Assembly (NCBI RefSeq): GCF_000350225.1
Contig: NW_005179249.1
Coordinates: 265,962 to 329,961, forward strand
From: Chondrus crispus
Taxonomy: Eukaryota; Rhodophyta; Florideophyceae; Gigartinales; Gigartinaceae
Length of the DNA: 64,000 bases
Direction of reading: 5' to 3'
Each line of letters begins with the position of its first letter. Positions within the stretch are counted from its first letter, which is position 1. The notes beneath the pieces were generated by a model that was not told the DNA's origin, did no database searches, and saw only the letters and a list, made by a program, of their open reading frames with translations. The position numbers and the translations under genes were made by a program. Below, in pieces: positions 12,201 through 19,787 of this stretch.

Positions 12201-13501
12201 CACACAAAACCACAAACGGACAACTCAAAGGAAACATATACGGCACCCCACCAGCGGCGTATACCTACAGCACACGACTCCACGAACACCTCCGAAACAA
12301 CGGATACCGTCAACTCAAATCAGATCCATCACTGTTCACCAAACAGGCACACAACAACCTGATCATTATAGCAGTCAGCATGGATGACTCTCTAGCAGCC
12401 GCCACGACCCCCAAACTCAATGACGAGCTGTACAACACATTGCGCCATAAATATCAAATCAAGAGGCTGGGCAAACCCAAAGCATACCTCAACTGGCACA
12501 TAACATACACACAGCACGGGATCCATGTCTTGCAACCACAGCACATACAGTACGTCACCGCATACTTGCGCATGAACGAAAGCAACCACGTTGACACAAC
12601 ATACCTCCACGGCATCAGTGTAGATCCACCGAAAAACACAGATGAACAGTACCCAGCCATACAAGACACATACCGCACAGCGCTAGGAGAGATACGGTAC
12701 ATAGCTGACAGTACCAGACCAGACATTGCATTCGCAACAGCGGCACTGGCGCGTGCACTGCAAAGCCCCACCAAGAGACACTGGAGACTGCTAAAAAGGC
12801 TAGCGCAATATTTACACAGCACACGCAGCCACGGCATACTCTTCCCCAAATCACGGAAACAACAGCCCACCATCACGAGCTACACAGACGCCGACTTTGC
12901 CAACGACACGACCACGCGAAAATCGTTCTCCGGCATGGCCGTTACCCTCCACAACGCGACCATACACTGGCAGGCCAAACAACAGCCCATTGTAGCTAAA
13001 AGTACATGTGAAGCCGAGTACATGGCGGCCGCCGAGGCGGCAACCCACACCATATGGATCCGCAACATGATGTCGAAAATAGGCATCCCCACGCCAACGG
13101 CGGCCATGCACATTGACAACGCCGCCGCCGCTCGCATGGCAAACCAACAAGCGCCCACAAAGAGAAGGAAGTGCATTGACATCAAATACCACTACCTACA
13201 AGACACAACAAAAAAAGGTGCCATATCAATTCACCGAGTACCAACACACGACATGACAGCGAACCTGATGACCAAACCGCTCAAGAGAGACACATTCACA
13301 AAACACCGCACGCGACTCAACGTCACCCCCCCACCCACCGAGGCAGTCACTTCCCACCCCGAAACTACGCAATACGCGCGCCAGGGGGACTGTGATTCCA
13401 CACAAAACGAGGGAAAGACGCGCGCATTGCTCTCCGGCCCCACTACGAAAAACACAGCGATTCCACACAAACAGGCAAATAAGGCACAGCCTTATTTATA
13501 G
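9269..13501 (+). CDS. Cop-2 Gag-Pol polyprotein (1410 aa)
   Basis: A single frame carries everything needed for copia replication. Gag starts MTSSTQQPTLPALTKSNYTF and has a zinc knuckle near residues 247-260 in the unusual form C-x2-H-x4-H-x4-C (CTHHGSVTHNTTEC). Protease has LDSGA near residue 328. An HHCC integrase zinc domain (HLRLGHIHP, later CTGC) precedes the catalytic core D581, D644, E680, an exact DD35E. RT has YRYK, LDIKGAYL, YGTPPAAY and the catalytic loop SMDD at 1037-1040, where most copia elements have YVDD. RNase H has YTDADFA, STCEAEYMAA and KRRKCIDIKYH. The ATG at 9269 is the first in frame after about 200 nt of leader. The C-terminus is encoded by the purine tract and the extra U3 segment, and the stop is inside the 3' LTR. 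No frameshift is present, and expression would be from the 5' LTR. Confidence 0.95.
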   Translation: MTSSTQQPTLPALTKSNYTFWHDTLHIYARTIEAEPLLEAAPTPTQDPAISKQNQDKADALRTIIMQSIHNDLIPQLPPTILREEPHAICQMINTHVHETNVENHEVLDAEARSLKFLPGQEFSEYLAKHQSIRHKMIIANYPNINHERTTINYMIQGLTQHPDLSTLALLLTGHPPTTIRAFHNHIQQVLIMQQRMAPATQTPRTTKAEQQRTATPRNTYTPRKINRSARPDNKTYPKPPGWSGAWCTHHGSVTHNTTECYAHKWQRKVPYHANTIQNNTPPRSPSPQQTEAHDQAIDELQMRIAQLEKAITQHSDDDTTGKLPYILDSGANPTHVSKPHGTMRKTTGTLTKTANGKHHPITHTGPIKIKQSNKTITLPAVHSPNIQQNLLSVHDLTRYGHVTFTPHRAIVHAPQRIRKPVLTATYCKGQYVMDKPERAQAQAARTVGKSHKTRKAPKHTSTQTQHKHNKKSTTAPVTPHLSPHTRATPQLRNTAQSPHHQPKRSTVKDIMQDWHLRLGHIHPKTISIMAKHKLLPPLPASLHTTPHKLTCTGCIDGKTTQTTHPRTTHTQEVGTQLSSDVCGPIKPTSRQNNYYFMTLVDTATRYAWVVFLNNRSQVPHSITNAIQYVSNQLGYYPKLLTTDNAKEYTATYVQQYLTNRGITFRPTTAYTPQENFLAERINRTIMNSARAALAHSQMQQAYWQEAVTDAVYKYNITYHHTVKNLPHTLWHGTPPRVKHIFIFGQLGYIPILKPHKTKLQLRAHPARYLHGIDDTHIQVYNMHTSRQQKVRSNDFKPYFRNTDPCTTTPAAFTAKRRKTTTPTAVTTTTPAPRSLAQARKYPDAKEWETAHNHELQQLDDMKAIAWHKTATNIPKRDIIPMTMTYRYKIEPDTKTITRKARCSVRGDLMTPHTHYDPDKTATFMADKTTVRAILAMAAANDMHLEHLDIKGAYLHEQYEHEKPVYVWQPPKFDGTFTHKTTNGQLKGNIYGTPPAAYTYSTRLHEHLRNNGYRQLKSDPSLFTKQAHNNLIIIAVSMDDSLAAATTPKLNDELYNTLRHKYQIKRLGKPKAYLNWHITYTQHGIHVLQPQHIQYVTAYLRMNESNHVDTTYLHGISVDPPKNTDEQYPAIQDTYRTALGEIRYIADSTRPDIAFATAALARALQSPTKRHWRLLKRLAQYLHSTRSHGILFPKSRKQQPTITSYTDADFANDTTTRKSFSGMAVTLHNATIHWQAKQQPIVAKSTCEAEYMAAAEAATHTIWIRNMMSKIGIPTPTAAMHIDNAAAARMANQQAPTKRRKCIDIKYHYLQDTTKKGAISIHRVPTHDMTANLMTKPLKRDTFTKHRTRLNVTPPPTEAVTSHPETTQYARQGDCDSTQNEGKTRALLSGPTTKNTAIPHKQANKAQPYL
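13384..13390 (+). other. Cop-2 polypurine tract
   Basis: GGGGGAC lies immediately before the 3' LTR start TGTGATTCC and is the expected plus-strand primer. It sits inside the pol frame. Confidence 0.75.
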
Positions 13502-13593
13502 ACGTACGATAGGACATAGAGTCAGTAAATATACCGGCGCCGGCGGCCCCCCGCGGTCAGGGGGACCCCGGCATCCGGATCTCTTGGTTCACA
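13391..13593 (+). repeat. Cop-2 3' LTR (203 bp, long form A-X-A'-Y)
   Basis: GATTCCACACAAA occurs at 13394-13406 (A) and 13459-13471 (A'), 65 bp apart. The LTR is 65 bp longer than the 5' LTR, exactly this spacing. After A' comes the hairpin with arms 13477-13485 and 13489-13497. A' is preceded by CAGC, not by the TGT found at both LTR starts, so A' cannot by itself be the LTR terminus. Confidence 0.93.
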
Positions 13594-14659
13594 GCCGCAT
13601 CCTGACCCGGAAAATACACAGCTATGACTACAGCAATGCGGGATCATCCCCTGGACACGTGTAGACACCAGCAAGGATATCTCAACGCACACGTACAGCA
13701 CACTACTCTCTAGTAGTTGTAACGCCATCGTCGGTGAGTGACTGAGCGAGGTGTGCTAAACTTTACATGCGTGCGTGTGCACATGTATGGGTATCATCAG
13801 CGTGTGGATCCAATATTGCAAAATAGAGGAAGTAGATTCATTTTATCAGCGAAAAACAGAGTCCACTTTCCGAAAGTAAAATATTAATCTACTTATCCCA
13901 ACCAGCAAGACATGCGGAAATGAAGGAAAATCATGTCTTCGCCTTGGGACTAACAGGTCATTTCCTCGTTAAGATGCGACTTGAGGAAGAACGTAATTGA
14001 CCGTTGTGGACATCGTGAATACAACAATGCTTGTCATCGTTTGAGAACCGACGAAACTTTCTCAGCACATAACAGGCGCTCGCCCTCTCGCCTATTGCCT
14101 ACTCAATCAAAGGCGAGGACGGTGATATTTAGGTGTTAGGGATAGTGAATTGCCCTCTCAAGACCTCGACGCCAACTCCGAATCGTACCATGGCGCACGG
14201 CTAACTCGAACAATGAAATGATGAGCGTCAATGAACAGCATCAATACAAATGCTCTCGATCGACTAGATGCAATAATCTGTAATGCACAGACAATGCGAA
14301 AGATATTGAGAGAGAAAATACACTACCCTTGGGTACAAGGGTACTGTAGTGTCTATCGGACCGTTTAAGTGCTCATACTATATGAGGACAAAAGTTATTT
14401 TAGTTTTTCTGGACAACGCAACGTGCAATTTCACTTCTTTTTGAATCCAGAAGGCCATCACTACAAGCAAAGCATTTGCGTTTTTATTCTAGCGAAAACC
14501 AACTCGATGTACATAAAGGTGTTCAAAAGAAAAGGTTGGCCTACAGTACGTATTTTTTCTGAAGCTAATTTTATACCAGTACTATAACATAGAAACATTG
14601 CGTTGAGTCTTTCTATTCGGTTCTAACTTTAGAAAAAAATTAAAACGAGTCAAGCTACC

Positions 14660-14771
14660 TGACGGACCGCAAGGACAGACTGTCAGCATTACAGTCTGTC
14701 ACCAGCGGTACTTAGACCCACGAGACGGCGACGACGAGTAAAGACACCCCCATGAGGATTACGATTCATCA
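14660..14771 (+). repeat. Cop-3 5' LTR (112 bp, short form)
   Basis: Starts TGACGGACCGCAAGGAC and ends GATTCATCA. A perfect 10-bp inverted repeat follows the terminal motif (GACAGACTGT at 14674-14683, ACAGTCTGTC at 14691-14700). The fifth base (G) matches copy A of the 3' LTR while the sequence after GACCGCAA matches A'. Confidence 0.92.
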
Positions 14772-14784
14772 GGTTATGGCCCGC
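14772..14784 (+). other. Cop-3 primer-binding site, half-tRNA(iMet) type
   Basis: GGTTATGGCCC abuts the LTR and differs at one position from the copia-type GGTTATGGGCCC. Confidence 0.75.
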
Positions 14785-15007
14785 TTCGCACCACTACGAC
14801 ACACCATCAACTGAACGCAAACTGGATCGCGCTACACGCACTCGCAGCCGTCGAGCGTCTGCAAACAGACCAGCCGGAAAGACAGGCATCACACCCCGCC
14901 CCCGCCGCCCCCTTTCCGAATCCTCATCAACACCCAACCTCCTGCATCCAGCAGCCCTTCTCTACATCCCTCCTCCCAGGCAACAACGATCTCACACGCT
15001 CACCACC

Positions 15008-18000
15008 ATGGACATTAAGGACATACCCAAGCTCGACCGATCTAACTATGGACCATGGCTCCTGGCCATAAAATCCGCAGCCTACACACAAGATGCAATC
15101 GAACATATCGAGGGCAACCGGCCCACCCCAGACGACGAGCAGGAACGAAAATCCCACCTCCACGCCAAGCACAAACTCTTGGGCAAAATGCTAGCCACAA
15201 TACCAGCGGACATCATCAACCTCCTTCTTATGCCTGACGAGAACCCCACACCACATGACATCCTCGAGAAGCTCAAAGCCCATCTCGACACAACGAATGC
15301 GAGTGACCACCTGTACCTAAAACAACTAGCGGAACAGTGCCACATCGAACCAGGCCAATCAATCTATGAATACGTCCAACGCCATGAGACCATTAGGGCG
15401 CAAATGATCGCCGCTCGCTACCTCGACATCGCCAAACAGAGCACAACAGTAGACTACATGATCGAAGGCCTCAAACACAACCCAACAACAGTGGACATCG
15501 GACTCCAGCTCCTCTCACTGCAGCCCAAAGACGTGAAGGACTTCGTGCACAAATACAATCGAATCGAAACATACCGTCAAGCCATCCAACCAAGCAACCC
15601 TTGGCCAAAAGCAGCAGCCAGAACACGAGCGTACATACCAACCCACGGCCGCCGCCCCCAACCCCGGCAAATACGCCGACCCGCCACAAGACACACCAAC
15701 CCCTGCCGCCATCACATCTCAAAGGGCGTCAGGTACCCGCAACACGCGGACAGCGAATGTCGAGACCAAACACATCCGCAGAATCAAAAAACAGCACGTC
15801 GGCGACCCGCCGCCAAGGCACGAGCCATTCTCGAACCAGACAACGCGCATTACAGTGAGCTCAACATGGACGACACCGACACCGAACCCGACCACCACCA
15901 AGGCGAGGCGGGTACGTTCATCCTAGACTCGGCAGCGCATCCCACGCACACATCCCGCCCCCTACCACACATGAAGCTCCTCGCCCATCCCACAAAATCT
16001 CTCACAGCAACTAACCAGCCCACGAAATGCACCCACGCCGGCACCATTCAGACATACACCAATAAGGGGTACCCCCTACGCCTCAAAGCAGTACACAGCC
16101 CGAACATTCCATACACACTAGTATCTGTCCACGCTCTAGCATCACTAAAATGCACGGTCACATTTGACAGAAATACGGCACACATCAGGGACAGACAAAA
16201 CAAAGTCATCGGCACGGCTCCATGGAATAAATCACTGCACGCCTATGCATGGTCACCCCGAAAAAGCACCACCCGACACACAGCCAAAAGTGCACGCACC
16301 ATGCCAACACGAGCCAACAACCGCACGACGACCAAGCAACCAACGGCCAAAGCACAGGCCACCCCACCCCAATCAGCGACAAAATCAGCACACCTATTGC
16401 CAAATCGCACACCCACCAAAACCCGATCGCCAAAAATTCAACACTTCCACGACCCCAATCCACACACACCCAAACAACTGACAAAAACAACAGCAACCGC
16501 GTACGGGTGGCACCTCGCCCTCAACCATGCCCCGCCCAAAGCGCTTCAACGCATGGCACAGGAAGGAACCATCGCCAACCTCCCAGCCAGCCTCCAAGGC
16601 GCACCCCCACCCATCAGCTGTTCCTCATGTGCGCACGCTCGACAATCCCCCCGGCCGCACCCAACCGCACAAAACGCTGAATTAGACATGCTGGACCAAC
16701 AGAGCACGATCAAATGGATACCGCCATCAGACGTGCCCCCGCACGAAAAACTCATACCCCTCACGATGACGTACAGATACAAACGTACACCAACAGGGAC
16801 AATAGCAAAACAAAAGGCACGCTGTTCCATACGAGGCGACCGCATGCAGCCAGGCAAACACTTCGACCCCAAACAAACGTCCACTTTCATGGCAGAGAAA
16901 ACGTCAGTGCGCACAATCCTAGCAATCGCCGCATCACACAGATGGCCTCTACAGTACATGGACATCACGGCCGCCTACTTACACGAGACACATGACCCCC
17001 GCTTCCCCGTCTATGTGAGACAGCTCCCCCGATTCGACGGCAACCTCAAGCACGGCACCAAAGCGGGACAACTAATAGGCAACCTATACGGGGGCCGATC
17101 CGCCGGCCACCGTTACACCGCCGGCCTTCAGCAACACCTCATCACGCAAGGCTATCAGCAATGCGACAGCGACCCATGCTTATTCACCAAAACACACACA
17201 ACGGGCACACTGCTGTTCGCTGTAAGCATGGACGACTTCCTCGTCACCGCTTCAAACCAAGCACTCATCGATGAACTACTCACCGCCCTCAAGCAAAAGT
17301 ACAACATCCAAAATCTCGGTTTCCCTCATACGTACCTCGGATGGCAAATAACACGCGACGCACAAGGCAGCATCCACATCTCGCAAGAACAGACCATAAG
17401 CACGATACTTGCAAAACACAACATGTCTGATTGCAATCCAAAAACAACCCCCGCGCCGCAAAAGCCAAACAAGAATGTAGAGAACCAAACGGCGCCCCTA
17501 TCCCCCACGCTCGCCACTCACTACCGCTCCATTCTAGGAGACCTCCGGTATGTCGTCGACAGCACCCGCTACGACGCGTACCACACCACCAACCAGCTGA
17601 CGCGACACAGCAAGCAACCGAGCCAAGCAAATTGGCACGCGCTCAAATGGCTCCTCCGGTATCTCAAGGGCACCAAGAACAAGGCCATCTCGTATCACGC
17701 TCGAACCCCGATATGTCTGCGCACATACACTGACGCAGATTATGCAAATGCCAAAAGCCGCAAGTCGCTCACGGGCATCATACACACTATCGGCCACTCC
17801 CCGATAGCCTGGACATCGGCGCCGCAAGACGTCGTAGCCCTGTCAACCTGCGAGGCTGAATACATCGCAGCCTCGCTCGCCGCCCAGCAGACGCTATGGC
17901 TTCGTCGGCTGCTTCGGGACATGAAGCACCCACAACAGCACCCCACGACAGTATTCATCGACAACCAATCGACCATACAAGTCGCGGAAAATTCCGCCCC

Positions 18001-18346
18001 CACGCGCAGAAGGAAGATCATCGATGTCAGGCACCACCACCTTCAACATCACATCCAAGGCGCCGCTATCACCGCGCAACACATCCCATCCGCGGGCAAC
18101 CCAGCAGACCTATTCACAAGAGCGCTTGGACCCATCCGCTTTCAAGAAATCTGCAACATCATCCAACCACATGAACCCCGCAGCCCCGACCCGAAAGCGC
18201 ACCCCCGCACATCCTTCACGCGCACCCCTCAGCGTCCCCCGGGACTGACGGACCGCAACTCTCTTCATCAGACGCTGACAGGTGCGCGCGTGACCGACCG
18301 CAAGGACAGACTGTCAGCATTACAGTCTGTCACCAGCGGTACTTAG
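15008..18346 (+). CDS. Cop-3 Gag-Pol without integrase core (1112 aa)
   Basis: Begins MDIKDIPKLDRSNYGPW, the copia Gag fold with NYxxW. A C/H-rich knuckle (CRHH ... HADSEC) lies near residues 237-255. The protease active site reads LDSAAHPTH near residue 306, so the usual DSG is DSA. The HHCC integrase zinc domain (WHLALNHAPP ... CSSCAHA) is kept, but around residue 555 the frame jumps to ELDMLDQQSTIKW, which in Cop-2 (HELQQLDD) lies after the whole integrase core. About 300 residues, including D, D and E, are missing. RT is intact with YRYK, MDITAAYLHE, NLYGG and SMDD at 740-743. RNase H has YTDADYAN, STCEAEYIAA and RRRKIIDVRHHH. The C-terminus reads into the 3' LTR and ends at a TAG in it. 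Start is the ATG at 15008. Confidence 0.95.
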   Translation: MDIKDIPKLDRSNYGPWLLAIKSAAYTQDAIEHIEGNRPTPDDEQERKSHLHAKHKLLGKMLATIPADIINLLLMPDENPTPHDILEKLKAHLDTTNASDHLYLKQLAEQCHIEPGQSIYEYVQRHETIRAQMIAARYLDIAKQSTTVDYMIEGLKHNPTTVDIGLQLLSLQPKDVKDFVHKYNRIETYRQAIQPSNPWPKAAARTRAYIPTHGRRPQPRQIRRPATRHTNPCRHHISKGVRYPQHADSECRDQTHPQNQKTARRRPAAKARAILEPDNAHYSELNMDDTDTEPDHHQGEAGTFILDSAAHPTHTSRPLPHMKLLAHPTKSLTATNQPTKCTHAGTIQTYTNKGYPLRLKAVHSPNIPYTLVSVHALASLKCTVTFDRNTAHIRDRQNKVIGTAPWNKSLHAYAWSPRKSTTRHTAKSARTMPTRANNRTTTKQPTAKAQATPPQSATKSAHLLPNRTPTKTRSPKIQHFHDPNPHTPKQLTKTTATAYGWHLALNHAPPKALQRMAQEGTIANLPASLQGAPPPISCSSCAHARQSPRPHPTAQNAELDMLDQQSTIKWIPPSDVPPHEKLIPLTMTYRYKRTPTGTIAKQKARCSIRGDRMQPGKHFDPKQTSTFMAEKTSVRTILAIAASHRWPLQYMDITAAYLHETHDPRFPVYVRQLPRFDGNLKHGTKAGQLIGNLYGGRSAGHRYTAGLQQHLITQGYQQCDSDPCLFTKTHTTGTLLFAVSMDDFLVTASNQALIDELLTALKQKYNIQNLGFPHTYLGWQITRDAQGSIHISQEQTISTILAKHNMSDCNPKTTPAPQKPNKNVENQTAPLSPTLATHYRSILGDLRYVVDSTRYDAYHTTNQLTRHSKQPSQANWHALKWLLRYLKGTKNKAISYHARTPICLRTYTDADYANAKSRKSLTGIIHTIGHSPIAWTSAPQDVVALSTCEAEYIAASLAAQQTLWLRRLLRDMKHPQQHPTTVFIDNQSTIQVAENSAPTRRRKIIDVRHHHLQHHIQGAAITAQHIPSAGNPADLFTRALGPIRFQEICNIIQPHEPRSPDPKAHPRTSFTRTPQRPPGLTDRNSLHQTLTGARVTDRKDRLSALQSVTSGT

Positions 18347-18402
18347 ACCCACGAGACGGCGACGACGAGTAAAGACACCCCCATGAGGATTACGATTCAT
18401 CA
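18246..18402 (+). repeat. Cop-3 3' LTR (157 bp, long form A-X-A'-Y)
   Basis: Preceded by the short purine tract GGGAC. Copy A TGACGGACCGCAA is at 18246-18258 and copy A' TGACCGACCGCAA at 18291-18303, 45 bp apart. The LTR is 45 bp longer than the 5' LTR. The hairpin after A' has arms 18305-18314 and 18322-18331. The pol stop codon is inside this LTR. Confidence 0.93.
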
Positions 18403-19066
18403 CTACCAAAGAAAAATAGAAACTGTGGACATTAAAGTTGAGAAGAATTGAAATTCGCAGCTTTTTTTGTTATGATAGCGCTTGGTTGGATAGACACTAC
18501 CCAGAAACGACCTTGCTTCGCACACTGACCCCATTCACCAATTCTCCATTTGAGGTACCCCAGTCCCACTGCCAGGTTGCGTATGAGCCAGCAGAATAGC
18601 GCCTCCGCCAGATGTGTCGAAAAACTTCTTTAGAGGGTCAAACGTTGACTCGAGAACCAGGCGCACAAAAGCCTGAACTGTTAGCAAGAACGTGAGTCTT
18701 GTGAGAACGGTGATACGACTACCCGCCTTAGAGGGAGTCACCAGAAGTTGGAACACAGCATTGTTTATTGATTCCGTTCTACTTTCGATCTTCGTTCCCG
18801 ACTTGGTCGCTCGAACCCGCGCCTTACGACGCAGACACGTATTCTTCATTTGCCCTGTGTCTGCCGACACTGTCTTCGAATTGCAATTCTCCGTGCACGA
18901 CAGTTAGAGCTATGATATTTCGTCTCCCACGTGACTACCGTGCTGGATCAACTGGATCAAGGATACCATCATTGATCAGGGTCTTCCGTAATGCAATAAC
19001 AGAACACCCAGAGCATGCCCCTGTATCTCTACAAGACGTTCAAATGTTGAGAGATGACAATCTCCC

Positions 19067-19688
19067 TGTTGATACAATCGTGTCATTCGTCAACATTAGA
19101 TGCACTGTACAAGGTTTCCATACAAGGCCTCTTTGTCCCACAAAACTTCGTTGAGGGGGAGTGGTCTACTCGTGCTCGTACTGTACCCTCAGTGATCTTT
19201 ACGTGTGCAGGTGCTTCAGCACTGTGCGCCCTACCGACACTTCTTGCACTACTGCCACGGCTCTCCCTACCGACACTGTTCAGCCTACTGACACTGTTCG
19301 AACCGACACTGTCTGTTCCTAGGAAACCATCAACTGCTCGAAATAGGATAGGATACATATCGTAGAGGGTTGTCTGCAAAGCTGAAGAGAGAGAGGCACG
19401 AACACAGAACAAAGTAAACTTCACGCTTTGGTGAGCATTCACCCCGTCATTAGCAAGACTTTGCTAAGTGCCTTCGCGCACTGTCCCCGCGCTCGTGTGC
19501 GCTGCCCTCGCGCTCGTGCGCACTGTCCTCGCGCTCGTGCGCACTGTCTCTGCGCTCGTGCGCACTGTCCTCGCGCTCGTGCGCACTGTCCCTGCGCTCG
19601 TGCGCACTGTACTCGCGCTCGTGCGCATCTCTACCGTCACACACACTCGAGACGCCGCCTTCGGCGTCTCGCCCCAAGACGCACAACA
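19067..19688 (+). repeat. Cop-4 5' LTR (622 bp)
   Basis: Bounded by TGTTGATAC and GCACAACA. It matches 24727-25348 over its whole length with scattered substitutions and no size difference. It contains a 21-bp minisatellite. Confidence 0.95.
19475..19627 (+). repeat. 21-bp minisatellite inside the Cop-4 LTR
   Basis: About seven tandem copies of a 21-bp unit (CTGTCCTCGCGCTCGTGCGC plus A) with few variants. The same array, with the same number of units, is in the 3' LTR at 25135-25287. Because the unit is a multiple of three, it opens spurious Arg/His/Ala-rich or Ser/Glu/His-rich frames on both strands. Confidence 0.9.
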
Positions 19689-19787
19689 GTTGCAAGTTTA
19701 TAGTGCGTTCTGCTGCACTTATATCGTTTTACGTACTCCTTTTTTTTTACTGTCCCTACTTCGTTGTTCAACACAAATTATATCGTC

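Larger units (their letters stand above)
8929..13593 (+). mobile_element. Cop-2: intact, recent Ty1/copia element
   Basis: Complete element: 138-bp 5' LTR, half-tRNA primer site, one Gag-Pol frame of 1410 codons, purine tract and 203-bp 3' LTR. It is flanked by GCCGC on both sides (8924-8928 and 13594-13598), and R2 has the empty site near 44928. I see no difference between the shared 135 bases of the two LTRs, so insertion was recent. The reading frame and all catalytic residues are present, so the element may be able to transpose. The coding strand is strikingly rich in A and C and poor in T. Confidence 0.95.
5331..13816 (+). repeat. R1: second copy of the R tandem unit, split by a solo LTR and Cop-2
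   Basis: R1 consists of 5331-8429, about 20 bp between the insertions (8910-8928), and 13594-13816. It aligns almost base for base with R2 once the insertions are removed. It holds the empty sites for Cop-3 (CTACC at 6088-6092), Cop-4 (CTCCC at 6746-6750) and Cop-5 (near 8175). Open frames inside it are not kept between R1 and R2, for example a minus-strand frame at 7242-8045 that is one frame in R2 but interrupted here. I therefore regard the unit as non-coding. Its origin (large satellite or segmental duplication) is unknown. Confidence 0.8.
14660..18402 (+). mobile_element. Cop-3: recent copia element lacking the integrase core
   Basis: Flanked by CTACC on both sides (14655-14659 and 18403-18407), with the empty site at 6088-6092 in R1. 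LTRs are 112 bp (5') and 157 bp (3') and agree over the shared part. It contains a single open frame of 1112 codons from which the integrase catalytic region has been removed without breaking the frame. Recent insertion of an integrase-less copy implies mobilisation by a related element. Confidence 0.95.

Noticed and set aside
12454-12876. Cys-rich antisense frames opposite Cop-2 pol (also 15471-15722 and 16546-16968 opposite Cop-3)
   Set aside because: Shadows caused by the A+C bias of the sense strand. Not shared in sequence between elements.
18246-18303. A-X as ordinary 3' UTR with the true LTR starting at A'
   Set aside because: The 5' LTRs begin like A, not A' (TGTGATT against CAGCGATT in Cop-2, TGTCTG against TATCAG in Cop-5, TGACGG against TGACCG in Cop-3). 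A' alone cannot be the source of the 5' terminus.
19475-19627. CRISPR-like regular repeat
   Set aside because: Units are contiguous with no unique spacers, inside an LTR. It is a minisatellite in a eukaryotic genome.
19428-19703. Arg/His/Ala-rich frame over the Cop-4 LTR, and its counterpart at 25088-25588
   Set aside because: Produced by the 21-bp minisatellite, which keeps all frames open. Not a gene.
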